This document shows, one piece after another, positions 51,740-60,117 of a stretch of 60,117 bases of DNA (position 1 is its first letter; each line of letters opens with the position of its first letter). The DNA is from Corallococcus sp. CA053C (GTDB taxonomy: Bacteria > Myxococcota > Myxococcia > Myxococcales > Myxococcaceae). Location: the NCBI RefSeq assembly GCF_003611675.1, contig NZ_RAWA01000012.1:1-60117 (forward strand). Direction: 5' to 3'. The position numbers and the translations under genes are program-made. Under the pieces are notes generated by a model, which searched no databases, had not been told where the DNA came from, and worked only from the letters and a program-made list of their open reading frames with translations.

Positions 51740-53062
51740 TCAGCCGCCGGCCTTCAACCCGTAGCGGTGGAGCAGGCCGTGGACGTGGCTGCGCGCCAGC
51801 CCCGCCGTGCGCGCCACCTCCGAGATGTTGTTGTCGCACTTCGCGAGCAGCGCCGTGAGGTACTCGCGGGTGAAGGCCTCCACCAGCTGCTCCTTGGCCT
51901 CCTTGAAGGTCAGCCCGCTCAGGTCCCGGGGCGCGGCGACAGCACTCACCGGCTGCGCGTCCGGCAGGTCCACCTCCCCGGCCGCGAGGACGCGGTGCAC
52001 GAAGTTGCGCAGCTCGCGCACATTGCCCGGCCAGTCGTAGCCGACCAATCGCTGCACCAGCGCGTCCGTCAGCGGGAAGTCTGGATGGCCCGCCTGCTCG
52101 AAGAGGTGCCGCGCGAGCAGGGGGATGTCCTCCGAACGCTCACGCAGCGCGGGGACCCGCACCGGCACCACCGCGAGCCGGTAGTAGAGGTCCGCGCGGA
52201 AGCGGCCCGCGGCCACCTCCGCCTTGAGGTCACGGTGCGTGGCGGCCACCACGCGCACGTCCACGTCCCGCGTGGCGTTGTCGCCCACCCGGCGCACCGT
52301 GCCCGACTCCAGCACGCGGAGCAGCTTCGGCTGGAGCTCCAGCGGCAGCTCACCCACCTCGTCGAGGAACACCGTGCCGCCATGCGCGTTCACCAGGTGG
52401 CCCTGGCGCTCGGCGTGCGCGCCCGTGAAGGCGCCCTTCGCGTGGCCGAACAGCTCGCTCTCGATGAGCGACGGCACCACCGCGCCGCAGTCCACGATGA
52501 CGAAGGGCTTCCCAGCGCGCGGCGAGTGCTGGTGGAGCGCCTCCGCGAGCAGCTCCTTGCCGGTGCCCGTCTCGCCCAGCAGCAGCACGGAGAAGGAGGA
52601 GCGCGCGGTGCGCTCCAGCACGCCGAAGAGCCGCTGCATCGCGGCGCTCTGGCCCAGCGCGCGTCCGAAGGCGGTGCGGGGCGTGAGGGCCCCTGCATCG
52701 TCCGACGCTTCGGGCACCACGAGCAGCGTCGTCTTGCCCAGGGAGAAGCGGGCCTCGCTGGCGACGGTGACCTCGTGGATGCGCACGCCCAGGGACCACG
52801 TGCCGTTGCGCGAACCCACGTCGCGGACCCGCACGCCCTCCGGCCGGGCCTGCAACTCCAGGTGGACGCGGGACACCGTCGGGTCGCTCAGCTGGAGGCC
52901 GCCTTCGACCTGGGTGCCCACCAGCAGCGTGCCTTCCAGAACGACTTCCCGCCGTGCGTCGGGGCCCATCTCCACGACGACGCGGAAGCGGGGGCCGCGC
53001 GCATCGGGCCGCCCCTCCGCCAGGGCACCAGGGGAGAGCGGCTCGGTGGAGGAAGCGCCCAT
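51740..53062 (-). CDS. FHA-domain sigma-54-dependent transcriptional activator
   Basis: In this 440-residue protein, an N-terminal FHA domain (residues about 25-115, LSDPTVSRVHLELQ and DVGSRNGTW) binds phosphothreonine. The AAA+ sigma-54 activator domain (about 130-365) has GETGTGKELLAEALHQ (Walker A), GAFTGAHAERQGH (sigma-54 contact loop intact) and GTVFLDEVGELPLELQPKLL (Walker B). A Fis-type helix-turn-helix ends it (CDNNISEVARTAGLARSHVH). This architecture links Ser/Thr kinases to sigma-54 promoters in myxobacteria. It lies between two kinases and starts only 25 bases from the divergent kinase gene at 53088. Confidence 0.93.
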   Translation of the reverse strand: MGASSTEPLSPGALAEGRPDARGPRFRVVVEMGPDARREVVLEGTLLVGTQVEGGLQLSDPTVSRVHLELQARPEGVRVRDVGSRNGTWSLGVRIHEVTVASEARFSLGKTTLLVVPEASDDAGALTPRTAFGRALGQSAAMQRLFGVLERTARSSFSVLLLGETGTGKELLAEALHQHSPRAGKPFVIVDCGAVVPSLIESELFGHAKGAFTGAHAERQGHLVNAHGGTVFLDEVGELPLELQPKLLRVLESGTVRRVGDNATRDVDVRVVAATHRDLKAEVAAGRFRADLYYRLAVVPVRVPALRERSEDIPLLARHLFEQAGHPDFPLTDALVQRLVGYDWPGNVRELRNFVHRVLAAGEVDLPDAQPVSAVAAPRDLSGLTFKEAKEQLVEAFTREYLTALLAKCDNNISEVARTAGLARSHVHGLLHRYGLKAGG

Positions 53063-53087
53063 GGGTTATGGCAACATAGGACCGCCC

Positions 53088-54722
53088 ATGGCGCTCCACA
53101 AGCAACCCTCATCGTGCGCCACCTGTGGGCTTCCCCTGCCCTTCGCGGGGTCCCCGTGCACCGATTGCACCGCCATCACCCAACACGCGGGCGAGGCCGG
53201 GTGGCGGGCCCGCACGTCGGCGCGGCGCTCGCTGACACCGGGGGACCTGCTGGAGGGCAAGTGGCGGCTGGAGGAGTTGCTGGGCGCCGGTGGCATGGGG
53301 CAGGTGTACCGGGCGTTGGACGTCGCGCTGGAACGCACCGTGGCCATCAAGCTGCTTCATGAAGCGCTGTGCGAGGATCCGGAGAGCGTGGCGCGCTTCG
53401 AGCGGGAGGCACGCGCGATGGCGCGGCTGGAGCACCCGCACATCACGCCCATCCACGCGGTAGGTCAGGAGGGCGGACGGCCCTTCATCGTGATGAAGCA
53501 CCTGGAGGGGATGTCGCTGGCGCGCTACCTGCGGTCGGTGCCCGGTCCCCTGCCCGTCGCGGAGGTGCTCGCCCTGGCGAGGCAGCTCTGCGCCGGATTG
53601 GACTTCATCCACCAGCGCGGCTGCGTGCACCGCGACATCAAGCCCGCGAACATCTTCCTGTCGCCCGGCGGGCGCGCGACGCTGCTCGACTTCGGCATCC
53701 TCTGGGAGCACCGCGGCGAGGAGGCCACCCGGAGTGGCCTGCGGCTGGGAACGCCCAGCTACATGGCGCCGGAGCAGGCGCGGGGTGAACCGGTCGACGG
53801 CCGCGCGGACCTGTATTCGTTGGGTCTGGTGTTGCTGGAGGCGCTGACGGGCCTGCCGCCCGCGAGCACGTGTCGGCTTCTCGGGGAGGGGCCGCGCGAT
53901 GCGGCGCGAGCGCTGCGGGAACAGGCGCCGTGGTTGTCATTGCCGCTGACGGAGGTGCTCGTCCGCGCCACCGCGATGAATCCGGAGCAGCGTCACGCGG
54001 GGGCGCTCGCGCTGCTCACGGCGATGGAGGACGCGGAGCGTGTGGCCTTGAGTCCTCCGAAGGGAGCTATGCCTTCGGCGACACCGGCTCACGCCCCTGG
54101 CGTGCCCTGGCGGAAGCGCATGCGGCCCTTGTCCCTGGCGGCGCTGGGGGGCGTGGGTGTGGCTGTCCTGGTCTTTGGCGCGCTCACGCTCCGGAACCTG
54201 CACGAGGCTCCGAACGCTTCGGTGGCGCGTGAGGAGCCCGGGGTTCAAGCACCCGCCACCGTGGCTCCGGCACCGTCCGGAGGACCCGCGAGGTCAGCGG
54301 ATTCCTCGTCAGGGACCGAGCCCACGCCGAAGGCATCCGTGAAGACAGCGGCCTCCGCGTCGGATGCGGCGAACGTGCCGGAGCCACGCACCACCACCGC
54401 GCCCGTATCCAAGACCGCCCCCACCCACCGGGCCCGCGTCCCGGCCAGGTCCGCGCCGTCGGCCCTCAAGGGCAGTGCCCCCCGGCAGGTCGCCACCCAC
54501 GGCCAGGGTGAGCTGCGCGTGGTGACCGTGCACGACGGCAAGACGGTCTGGGCCGACGTCAGCGTGGATGGCAAACACCACGGCGCGACGCCCGTGTCCC
54601 TGGAGCTGCCCGAAGGACGGCACTCCGTCCGGGTGGAGCGCGACGGCTTCGCTCCCCAGCAGCGCCAGGTGGACGTCCTCCCGGGAACCAAGGCCGTGGT
54701 CCGCATCGAGCTCCAGCCATGA
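53088..54722 (+). CDS. Membrane Ser/Thr protein kinase with N-terminal zinc ribbon and C-terminal PEGA domain
   Basis: In this 544-residue protein, residues 9-28 are a zinc-ribbon-like CATCGLPLPF...CTDC pair. The kinase domain (58-330) has LGAGGMGQVYRA, Lys88 in VAIKLL, VHRDIKPANIFL with Asp183, DFGILWEH and LGTPSYMAPEQARG. A TM helix (about 348-370, SLAALGGVGVAVLVFGALTL) and a Pro/Thr/Ala-rich extracytoplasmic linker lead to a PEGA domain (VWADVSVDGKHHGATPVSL, EGRHSVRVERDGF). ATG 53088 has AGGA 6 bases upstream. Its end overlaps the next gene by ATGA. It probably senses surface or periplasmic cues. Confidence 0.9.
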   Translation: MALHKQPSSCATCGLPLPFAGSPCTDCTAITQHAGEAGWRARTSARRSLTPGDLLEGKWRLEELLGAGGMGQVYRALDVALERTVAIKLLHEALCEDPESVARFEREARAMARLEHPHITPIHAVGQEGGRPFIVMKHLEGMSLARYLRSVPGPLPVAEVLALARQLCAGLDFIHQRGCVHRDIKPANIFLSPGGRATLLDFGILWEHRGEEATRSGLRLGTPSYMAPEQARGEPVDGRADLYSLGLVLLEALTGLPPASTCRLLGEGPRDAARALREQAPWLSLPLTEVLVRATAMNPEQRHAGALALLTAMEDAERVALSPPKGAMPSATPAHAPGVPWRKRMRPLSLAALGGVGVAVLVFGALTLRNLHEAPNASVAREEPGVQAPATVAPAPSGGPARSADSSSGTEPTPKASVKTAASASDAANVPEPRTTTAPVSKTAPTHRARVPARSAPSALKGSAPRQVATHGQGELRVVTVHDGKTVWADVSVDGKHHGATPVSLELPEGRHSVRVERDGFAPQQRQVDVLPGTKAVVRIELQP

Positions 54723-55663
54723 GCGCCGCTGGGTTCTTGCTCTCCCTGCTGCTCGCCTCCCCCGGCACCGAGCCCCGCGAAATGGAAGCGGCGCTCCAGG
54801 CCCTGTCGGAAGCGGACTTCGAAGCCGCGCTGTCCCGCGTGGAAGCAGGGCTGCGGCAGACCCGCGATGAAACACAGATCGCACGCCTGCGCCTCATCCA
54901 GGGCGAGGTCCACGCGGCCCTCCGTCAGTACGCCCAGATGGAGACCGCCTTCGCCCAGGCGCTCGAAGCGGATCCGGACGCGCACCTGGATCCGGAGCGC
55001 GTGCAGCCCACCGTGGTGACCCTCTTCGAGAGCCTGCGCTCCCGGCTCCAGGGCGTGCTCACCGTCGACGTCGAACCCTCCAGAGCGGAGCTGCACCTGG
55101 ACGGGCGCCAGCTCGGGCAGGCCCCGTGGCAGGGGTCGGTCCCCATTGGCACGCACACGCTGGACGTGGGCCCGGGGCTGACCACGCTCCAGGTCAAGGT
55201 GCGTCCCGGCCGCACGGAGCAGGTGCGCGTCGTCCTTCCGTCGCCCGCGCCAGTGTCCGCGTCCTTCGTCTCCACGCTCGCGTTCAGCGCCCAGGTGCGG
55301 GCCGCGCTGGGGCTGGCCCCGCTGTCGGGCGCGGGCATGGAAGCCGGTGCGAGACTTTCCGGCACGTATGTCTTTGGCGAACTCAACGCCACCGTGGGAA
55401 GCCAGTTCGGCGCCGCCGCGCGCGTGGGCGCCCAGGCGCCTCGGCTCATCGGGCCCCTGACCTTCTTCCTGTCCTTGGATGGCTATGCGTTGGGAGGCCC
55501 TGCCCTCTTCGGCGGAGGGCTGTCCGCGGGCGCGAGCCTTTCCCTCTCCCGGAAGTTCGACGTCTTCGCCGAGCTGAGCGGACGCTGGCTCCCGTCGAGC
55601 GACACGTACCGGAGCACGCACCTGCTGGGAGTCTCCGGCCTGCGCCTCACACCCGGCCGGTAG
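54719..55663 (+). CDS. PEGA-domain protein with helical repeats and a beta-barrel-like C-terminus
   Basis: The 314-residue product starts with a short signal (AAGFLLSLLLAS). Residues 20-100 are TPR-like helices (MEAALQALSEADFEAALSRV, ALEADPDAHLDPERVQPTVV). A PEGA-type domain follows (GVLTVDVEPSRAELHLDGR, GTHTLDVGPGL). From about 180 on, alternating strands rich in Gly, Leu and aromatic residues suggest a small outer-membrane barrel. It shares an ATGA overlap with the PEGA kinase upstream, so the two are translationally coupled and probably work together across the envelope. Confidence 0.75.
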   Translation: MSAAGFLLSLLLASPGTEPREMEAALQALSEADFEAALSRVEAGLRQTRDETQIARLRLIQGEVHAALRQYAQMETAFAQALEADPDAHLDPERVQPTVVTLFESLRSRLQGVLTVDVEPSRAELHLDGRQLGQAPWQGSVPIGTHTLDVGPGLTTLQVKVRPGRTEQVRVVLPSPAPVSASFVSTLAFSAQVRAALGLAPLSGAGMEAGARLSGTYVFGELNATVGSQFGAAARVGAQAPRLIGPLTFFLSLDGYALGGPALFGGGLSAGASLSLSRKFDVFAELSGRWLPSSDTYRSTHLLGVSGLRLTPGR

Positions 55664-55666
55664 GCC

Positions 55667-56839
55667 TCAGCGGGCTCGCCGCCGATGTGCGCGCCAGAGC
55701 CACGCCCCCAGGAGCAACGGCAGCCCCCCGAAGGCTCCAGGCGCCGACGAGCACGTCCAGGGCCCGCCCCCGTCCTCGTCTCCATCCCCAGGAAGGACGT
55801 TGGCCGGATCGACCGAGAGCGAAGCCGGAAGGAAATCCCCGTGCGACGCCGTCAACGTCACCGTGCCGCCCGAGTCCTTGGGGTGGAAGTACACGCGGCG
55901 CTCGGAGCCCCCCTTGGGAAGGACCACCCGCGCCACGGGAGAATCACAATCCGCATCCTCGTGGAAGTCGCCCGCGCCGCCGTTCACGGCCAGGGCCACC
56001 TCGGCGTCATAGGGCGAGGGCGCGAGCGTCCCGTTCTCGGACGACCGCAGCGACACCTCCACCGCGAGGCATCCCGATGACCCGGACGCAGCCACCGGCC
56101 GCTGCAATTCCAGACGGCTGGCCATGGGCGCGGCGCTCACCCGCACGTCGTCGAAGTCGAAGGAGCCCGTGAAGGTCCCCGTGTCGCTCCACGGCTCGCC
56201 CACCATGACCTGCTCCACCATGTTGGCCGCGCCGCGGAAGTCCTGCCCGCTGAGCGCCGTCCCCTGTTCAATCCCATCCACCCAGAGCCGGGCCTCGCCA
56301 GAGGTCGTCCCCAGTCCCCGGATGCCGAACTCCACCAGGTACCAGCGATCCGCCGCCACGTCCGAGCCATGCAGGCTCACGTAGGTCCGGCCCGAACCAC
56401 TCCGCGCCGCCAGCTCCCAGCGGAGCCCGGGCAGGAGGACGAGCCGCAGCTCCACCAGCATCGGCAGGCCCTGCATCAGCACCACGTTCCCTGTCGTGCC
56501 CACCGCCCGCATGCGCAGCCACGAGCGCATGTGGAACTCGGAGGTCAGCGAGGCCCGCACGACATTGATGCTCGCCTGCGAGCCGGAGACGCTGTCCCGG
56601 TCCACCACGGTGAACCCGTACCGCCCCCGGTGGGCCCCCGCCGTTCCGCTGGCGAGGGTGTTGGGACTGAACGGCACCGCATCGTCCCAGCGGCCCGCGG
56701 GCGAATCCTCCACGACCAACGTGCCCGTCTCGAAGTCGTCCGCGAACCAATCGGAGGCAGCGGCGGGCAGGGATGACAGGAGCAGACAGCCCCCCAGCAC
56801 CCCGCCCCACACCGACCGCCTGGCCCTTCCTGCTCGCAT
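55667..56839 (-). CDS. Exported beta-sandwich protein with MYXO-CTERM-type tail
   Basis: The product of about 390 residues has a twin-arginine-rich n-region and signal (GGVLGGCLLLSSLPAAASDW). Residues 35-215 look like a concanavalin/LamG-type sandwich (WFADDFETGTLVVEDSPAG, YLVEFGIRGLG, ARLWVDGIEQGT, FDFDDVRVSA). Residues 230-340 are a second beta domain (VTLTASHGDFLPASLSVDPA). The tail DGDEDGGGPWTCSSAPGA followed by a hydrophobic stretch and HRRRAR is MYXO-CTERM. It probably sits at the cell surface and binds carbohydrate. Start 56839 gives a better signal peptide than ATG 56860. It converges with the PEGA protein gene (3 bases apart). Confidence 0.8.
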   Translation of the reverse strand: MRAGRARRSVWGGVLGGCLLLSSLPAAASDWFADDFETGTLVVEDSPAGRWDDAVPFSPNTLASGTAGAHRGRYGFTVVDRDSVSGSQASINVVRASLTSEFHMRSWLRMRAVGTTGNVVLMQGLPMLVELRLVLLPGLRWELAARSGSGRTYVSLHGSDVAADRWYLVEFGIRGLGTTSGEARLWVDGIEQGTALSGQDFRGAANMVEQVMVGEPWSDTGTFTGSFDFDDVRVSAAPMASRLELQRPVAASGSSGCLAVEVSLRSSENGTLAPSPYDAEVALAVNGGAGDFHEDADCDSPVARVVLPKGGSERRVYFHPKDSGGTVTLTASHGDFLPASLSVDPANVLPGDGDEDGGGPWTCSSAPGAFGGLPLLLGAWLWRAHRRRAR

Positions 56840-56890
56840 CTGGATGAAGTCTAGCAGCATGGTTCGCAGGAAGGGTCGTACCCCTGTGGC

Positions 56891-59056
56891 CTAGCGCAGC
56901 ACCGTCAGGTCAACCCGGTCCGCGTTGAGGGTGTAGCCGGAGGACGCGCTGTTCTTGCGGCCGGACACCTTCACCGTGAGCGAGTGCGTCCCCGCGCTCA
57001 GCACCGGGCTGGTCCACATCAGCTTCTGCTCCTGGCGGGTGGCCGCATAGAAGTCCACGTCCACCGCCGTGCCGCCGTCGATGGACACCGCCGCGATGCC
57101 GTGGTGCGACGCCGCGGAGCCGTACAGCTTCGCCTGCGTGCCGTTGAAGCGCACGACGTAGGTGGAGTTGGTGGTGCTGGAGAAGTGGTCGTCGGACTGG
57201 AACTTCCCCGTGCCCGTGCCCGCCTCCCACGTGCCCGTGTACTCGAACTGCTCCAACCCGGTGCCCACCACGCTGTCATTGAGCTGCACGGAGACCGTCG
57301 TCTGCCCGCTCGCCGTCACCGTCACGGCGGTGCTCGACGCGCTGTTGCTGGCGGCGTCGAACGCCTTCACCACCAGCGAGTGCTGACCCGCGGTCGCGGC
57401 CCAGGTGAAGGCGTAGGGCGCCGCGGTGTCCTCGGACACCTTCGCGCCATCCACCCAGAGCTCCGTCTTCACGACGCCGACGTTGTCCGCCGCCGTCGCC
57501 TGCACCGTCACGTTGCCCACGGCCACCGTGCCGCCGGTGGGCGCGGTGATGCTCACCGTGGGCGCCGTGGTGTCGCCCTGCGTCGCGGTCAGCACGTCCA
57601 CGCGGTCCGCGCTGATGTAGTAGCCGGTGGAGGCGGCGTTCTTGCGGCCGGACACCTTCACCGTGAGCGAGTGCGTCCCGGCGCTCAGCACGGAGCTGGT
57701 CCACAGCAGCTTCTGGTCCTGACGGGCGGAGGCATAGAGGTCCACGTCCACCGCCGCGCCGCTGTCCACCGACACGGTCGCGATGCCGTGGTGCGGGGCC
57801 GCCGCGGCGTACAGCTTCGCCTGCGTGCCATTGAAGCGGACCACATAGCTGGAGTTGGTGGTGTTGGAGAAGTGGTCGTCGTCCTGGAACTTGCCCGTGC
57901 CCGTGCTCACCTCCCAGGTGCCGAGGTACTCGAACTGGCCCGTGCCGGTGCCGACCGTGTTGTCATTGAGCTGCACGGTGTTGCCGGTGGGCGGCGGCGT
58001 CTGGGCCAGGGGGAAGGCCTTGATCATCGGCAGCATCGGATCATCCGGCCCGAAGTTCAGCTCGCAGCCGGACGGCGTCGTGGCCTGCCAGGTCCAGACG
58101 AAGACGGCCGCCGCGCGGCCCGCGAGGTACTGCTCGAACTTCTTGCGCATGGCGTCCCGGCGCCCGGTGCGCGTGGTGCGGCAGCCGCTGTCCGCGGCCT
58201 GGATGCCCGTCTCACCCACGATGAGCGGCTTGTTGAGCGCGTCCATCGCCCGCAGGGCCGGCGCGAAGTGCGGGGAGACGATGGTGTTGCCGTTGTTGTA
58301 GTCGTAGTCGTACTCGTGGAGGCTGCCCACGTCGACGTTGGGGACGTCGTGGAGGGACTGGAAGCCCGCCTCGCCACCGTAGGCCCACGGCGCCCAGGAG
58401 CCGGAGCTGATGAGGTGGTTCGGGTCGATGCCCTTGATGGTGGTGCTCGCGTCGTTGAAGAACGCCTTGATGGTGGCGGTGTCGGCGTCACCCGGCTCGT
58501 TGAGCAGCTCCCACATGCCCACCGACGCGGAGCCCTTGAAGCGCGTGACGACCTCGCGCGCCCAGGGGATGTAGTTGGTGCGGTAGCCGCTGGAGTACCA
58601 GGAGGGCTGCTTGCCGCTGCCATCGCTGCCGTTGTAGCCGTCCCACTCGCCGCAGTAGCTGCGGCCGTCGGCCAGCGTCAGCACCAGCTTCTGGTTGTAC
58701 TTCTCCGCCGCGGCCACGACCTTCTCCAGGCGCGCCAATCCCTGCGGCTTGAACGCCCAGGTGCGCACCAGGCTGTTGGGACGCAGGCCCGCGAAGAAGG
58801 CATCCAGTTGCGCGTCATTGGGGGCCGCGCCACAGCCCGTCAGCGGAAAGGCATTCACGCCCACCATCTGATACGGCGCGCCGTTGAGGTAGAGCTGCTT
58901 GCCCTGCCGGTAGAGGAAGTTGGAAGGCACGGCCAGGGCGGCCGGTTCGGAAGCCAGCACGTCCTCGCCCTCCTCCCCGGGCATCGCGTTGCACGCGGCC
59001 AGCAGGGAGAGGGAACAAAGCCCGAGGATGCGGCGGAGAGGTGAAGCCATTCGCAC
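56891..59056 (-). CDS. GH5-type glycosidase lipoprotein with Ig-like and two carbohydrate-binding-like modules
   Basis: This 721-residue protein has a lipoprotein signal (LCSLSLLAAC). The catalytic domain (45-320) is a cellulase/mannanase-like GH5 barrel with acid/base Glu187 in WELLNEPGD and nucleophile Glu282 in PLIVGETGI. Then comes a jelly-roll-like module (VGTGTGQFEYLGTWE, YVVRFNGTQAKLY, SLTVKVSGRKNAAS), a Big-like domain (APTVSITAPTGG, VKTELWVDGAKVSED), and a second, near-identical jelly-roll module to the C-terminus. GTG 59056 has GGAG 7 bases upstream; ATG 59050 is 13 away. It acts on beta-mannan or glucan outside the cell; the exact polymer is unknown. Confidence 0.88.
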   Translation of the reverse strand: MRMASPLRRILGLCSLSLLAACNAMPGEEGEDVLASEPAALAVPSNFLYRQGKQLYLNGAPYQMVGVNAFPLTGCGAAPNDAQLDAFFAGLRPNSLVRTWAFKPQGLARLEKVVAAAEKYNQKLVLTLADGRSYCGEWDGYNGSDGSGKQPSWYSSGYRTNYIPWAREVVTRFKGSASVGMWELLNEPGDADTATIKAFFNDASTTIKGIDPNHLISSGSWAPWAYGGEAGFQSLHDVPNVDVGSLHEYDYDYNNGNTIVSPHFAPALRAMDALNKPLIVGETGIQAADSGCRTTRTGRRDAMRKKFEQYLAGRAAAVFVWTWQATTPSGCELNFGPDDPMLPMIKAFPLAQTPPPTGNTVQLNDNTVGTGTGQFEYLGTWEVSTGTGKFQDDDHFSNTTNSSYVVRFNGTQAKLYAAAAPHHGIATVSVDSGAAVDVDLYASARQDQKLLWTSSVLSAGTHSLTVKVSGRKNAASTGYYISADRVDVLTATQGDTTAPTVSITAPTGGTVAVGNVTVQATAADNVGVVKTELWVDGAKVSEDTAAPYAFTWAATAGQHSLVVKAFDAASNSASSTAVTVTASGQTTVSVQLNDSVVGTGLEQFEYTGTWEAGTGTGKFQSDDHFSSTTNSTYVVRFNGTQAKLYGSAASHHGIAAVSIDGGTAVDVDFYAATRQEQKLMWTSPVLSAGTHSLTVKVSGRKNSASSGYTLNADRVDLTVLR

Positions 59057-59331
59057 GGATGAACTCCAGGAAGCGAGGGGGAGTGCTGCCGGCCCGCCCT
59101 TGAGCAATCGCTGTACCAGCCCCGCATCCGCTGAAATCCGTGTGTTCCCAGAAGCAGCAGCGTCCTTCCCTGCCCGCACCTGACCTGCCGGGAGGACAGG
59201 ACCTGTCCACGGCAGAGGACAGGTCCCCCACGCCGCACGCACCCGCCGCGCGAGTGCAATGCAGGGCCGTTCCAGGGATGCTCCTCCGGCTCCAAGCCCG
59301 CGGTGGGACGGGAGCGTGGGAAGGGTGATGC

Positions 59332-59877
59332 GTGAGTGAAGAGATCGTCTACCGCCATGCCATCGAGGGGCTCTTCCTGCGCTCCGCGGGCAAGCGCGTC
59401 ACGCCGGAGCTCAAGCAGCAGCTGCGCGCCATCGGGTTGGACCTGGACGAGAAGATCCCCCACCACACGCCCCGCCGCGTCTTCGCCGAGGCGCTGCGCC
59501 TCACCGCGGCGCACCTCTACCCGGACGTGGACGCGCAGGAGGGCTACCGCAGGCTCGGCCAGGGCATCATCACCGGCATGGAATACACCCTGCTGGGCAA
59601 GGCGCTCGTGTCCCTGTGGCCCATCTTCGGACCCGACCGCGTCCTCTCCCGCATGCAGGAGAGCTTCGCCACGGTGAACAACTACATGAAGACGCAGCTC
59701 ATCACCCACGGCCGCGCGAACCACACCATCAAGGTGAGCGAGTGCAACGGCAACCCCGGCTACCTCCTGGGCATCATCGAAGCGGGGCTGACCCGCGCCG
59801 GGGCCAGGAACGTCCACGTCGAACCCTTCGACTTCGACGGCCACGCCTGCGCCTACCGGGTGCGCTGGGAATCGTGA
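59332..59877 (+). CDS. DUF2378 (TIGR02265) myxobacterial paralogous-family protein
   Basis: This 181-residue protein matches the family by its opening (IVYRHAIEGLFLRSAGKRV), YPDVDAQEGYRRLGQGIITGM, the ESFATVNNYMKTQ segment, and the ending ECNGNPGYLLGIIEAGLTRAGA with FDFDGHACAYRVRW. The family is multicopy in Myxococcus genomes and known only from myxobacteria; its biochemical role is not established, but the C-terminal half resembles heme/NO-type or V4R-like sensing domains. The start is GTG 59332, 7 bases after GGGAAGGGTG. About 275 bases with no gene precede it, and a terminator follows. Confidence 0.88.
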   Translation: MSEEIVYRHAIEGLFLRSAGKRVTPELKQQLRAIGLDLDEKIPHHTPRRVFAEALRLTAAHLYPDVDAQEGYRRLGQGIITGMEYTLLGKALVSLWPIFGPDRVLSRMQESFATVNNYMKTQLITHGRANHTIKVSECNGNPGYLLGIIEAGLTRAGARNVHVEPFDFDGHACAYRVRWES

Positions 59878-59883
59878 GCGCGG

Positions 59884-59910
59884 GGCCTCCCCCGGACCGG
59901 AGGGCTTTTT
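59884..59910 (+). terminator. Rho-independent terminator after the DUF2378 gene
   Basis: GCCTCC/GGAGGGC arms around CCCGGACC are followed by a TTTTT run (59906-59910), the only classical T-tract terminator in the window. It starts 7 bases after the stop at 59877. Confidence 0.75.
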
Positions 59911-60012
59911 CGTAACCTCAGAAAAAGATACCAACGGGTCGGTTTGTGGTGGCCTGTAGGGGAATTCCGGGTCTAATAGGGAAAGCAACCCCCTTCGACC
60001 TTCCTGGCCGCC

Positions 60013-60117
60013 ATGCCCCCAGACACCTCCGCTTCCATCTCCGCCCCCGGGGAAGGCCCCTCGCGTTGGCGCAAGCCGCTGCTGGCGGCGGGCCTGGGCC
60101 TGGGGGTGGTGCTGGCC
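60013..60117 (+). CDS. N-terminus of a membrane protein (3' end outside window)
   Basis: The 35 codons visible have a short polar, Ser/Pro-rich cytoplasmic segment with SRWRKP, then the start of a hydrophobic helix (LLAAGLGLGVVLA). This looks like a type II membrane anchor, as in envelope-spanning or cell-division proteins. The frame is open to the end of the window. Upstream, TAATAG (59977-59982) could be a -10 element about 30 bases before the start. No function can be read. Confidence 0.55.
   Translation, partial: MPPDTSASISAPGEGPSRWRKPLLAAGLGLGVVLA

Noticed and set aside
59057-59331. A possible gene between the GH5 glycosidase and DUF2378 genes
   Set aside because: Only short, low-complexity frames are present; read as divergent promoter space.

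Overview
The window comes from a GC-rich (about 70% by eye) myxobacterium, most likely in the Myxococcus/Corallococcus group. The strongest markers are a DUF2378 (TIGR02265) gene at 59332-59877, a family known only from myxobacteria; three proteins with MYXO-CTERM-type tails (a Cys motif, a hydrophobic stretch, an Arg cluster); many short lipoproteins; Ser/Thr kinases next to an FHA/sigma-54 activator; and secreted polysaccharide hydrolases. It looks like chromosome. I see no tRNA, rRNA, CRISPR array, insertion sequence or phage gene.

Layout. 1-9.9 kb: envelope and secreted proteins (TPR/beta-barrel protein, lipoproteins, a secreted endonuclease/phosphatase with FG-GAP repeats, an amidohydrolase), interrupted by a small lipoprotein plus partner gene whose flanks are duplicated. 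10-18.5 kb: a papain-like cysteine-protease candidate, a tandem pair of MYXO-CTERM proteins, a probably leaderless DUF2239 gene, a MocR regulator facing a cupin, and a LysR regulator facing a lipoprotein. 18.5-24.7 kb: a large orphan protein, then soluble transhydrogenase and S-adenosylhomocysteinase converging on a shared terminator; the latter gene carries a clear SAH riboswitch with its own promoter. 24.8-31.5 kb: a P-type ATPase, universal stress protein and alcohol dehydrogenase run, and a beta-helix lipoprotein. 31.6-38.1 kb: RraA, a LysR/GST divergent pair, a catalase remnant with its intact ankyrin partner, and divergent transketolase and transaldolase.

38.1-48 kb is the most unusual part. 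Four tightly packed genes follow transaldolase: a small helical protein, a membrane M48 metallopeptidase, a CHAT caspase-like protease fused to a degenerate SIR2-like domain, and a 1220-residue STAND NTPase with one transmembrane helix and 16 WD40 repeats. The CHAT gene overlaps both of its neighbours by ATGA. A second caspase-fold (clan CD) protease converges on the STAND gene and overlaps its 3' end. I read this as a candidate sensor-switch-protease system for regulated cell death, defence or signalling. A SUKH (SMI1/KNR4) gene lies next to it.

48.7-60 kb: a chitinase, two Ser/Thr kinases around an FHA sigma-54 activator, a PEGA/beta-barrel protein co-transcribed with the second kinase, a MYXO-CTERM protein, a GH5 glycosidase lipoprotein, DUF2378, and the start of a membrane protein. 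All homology statements rest on motif recognition by eye; no database search was run.
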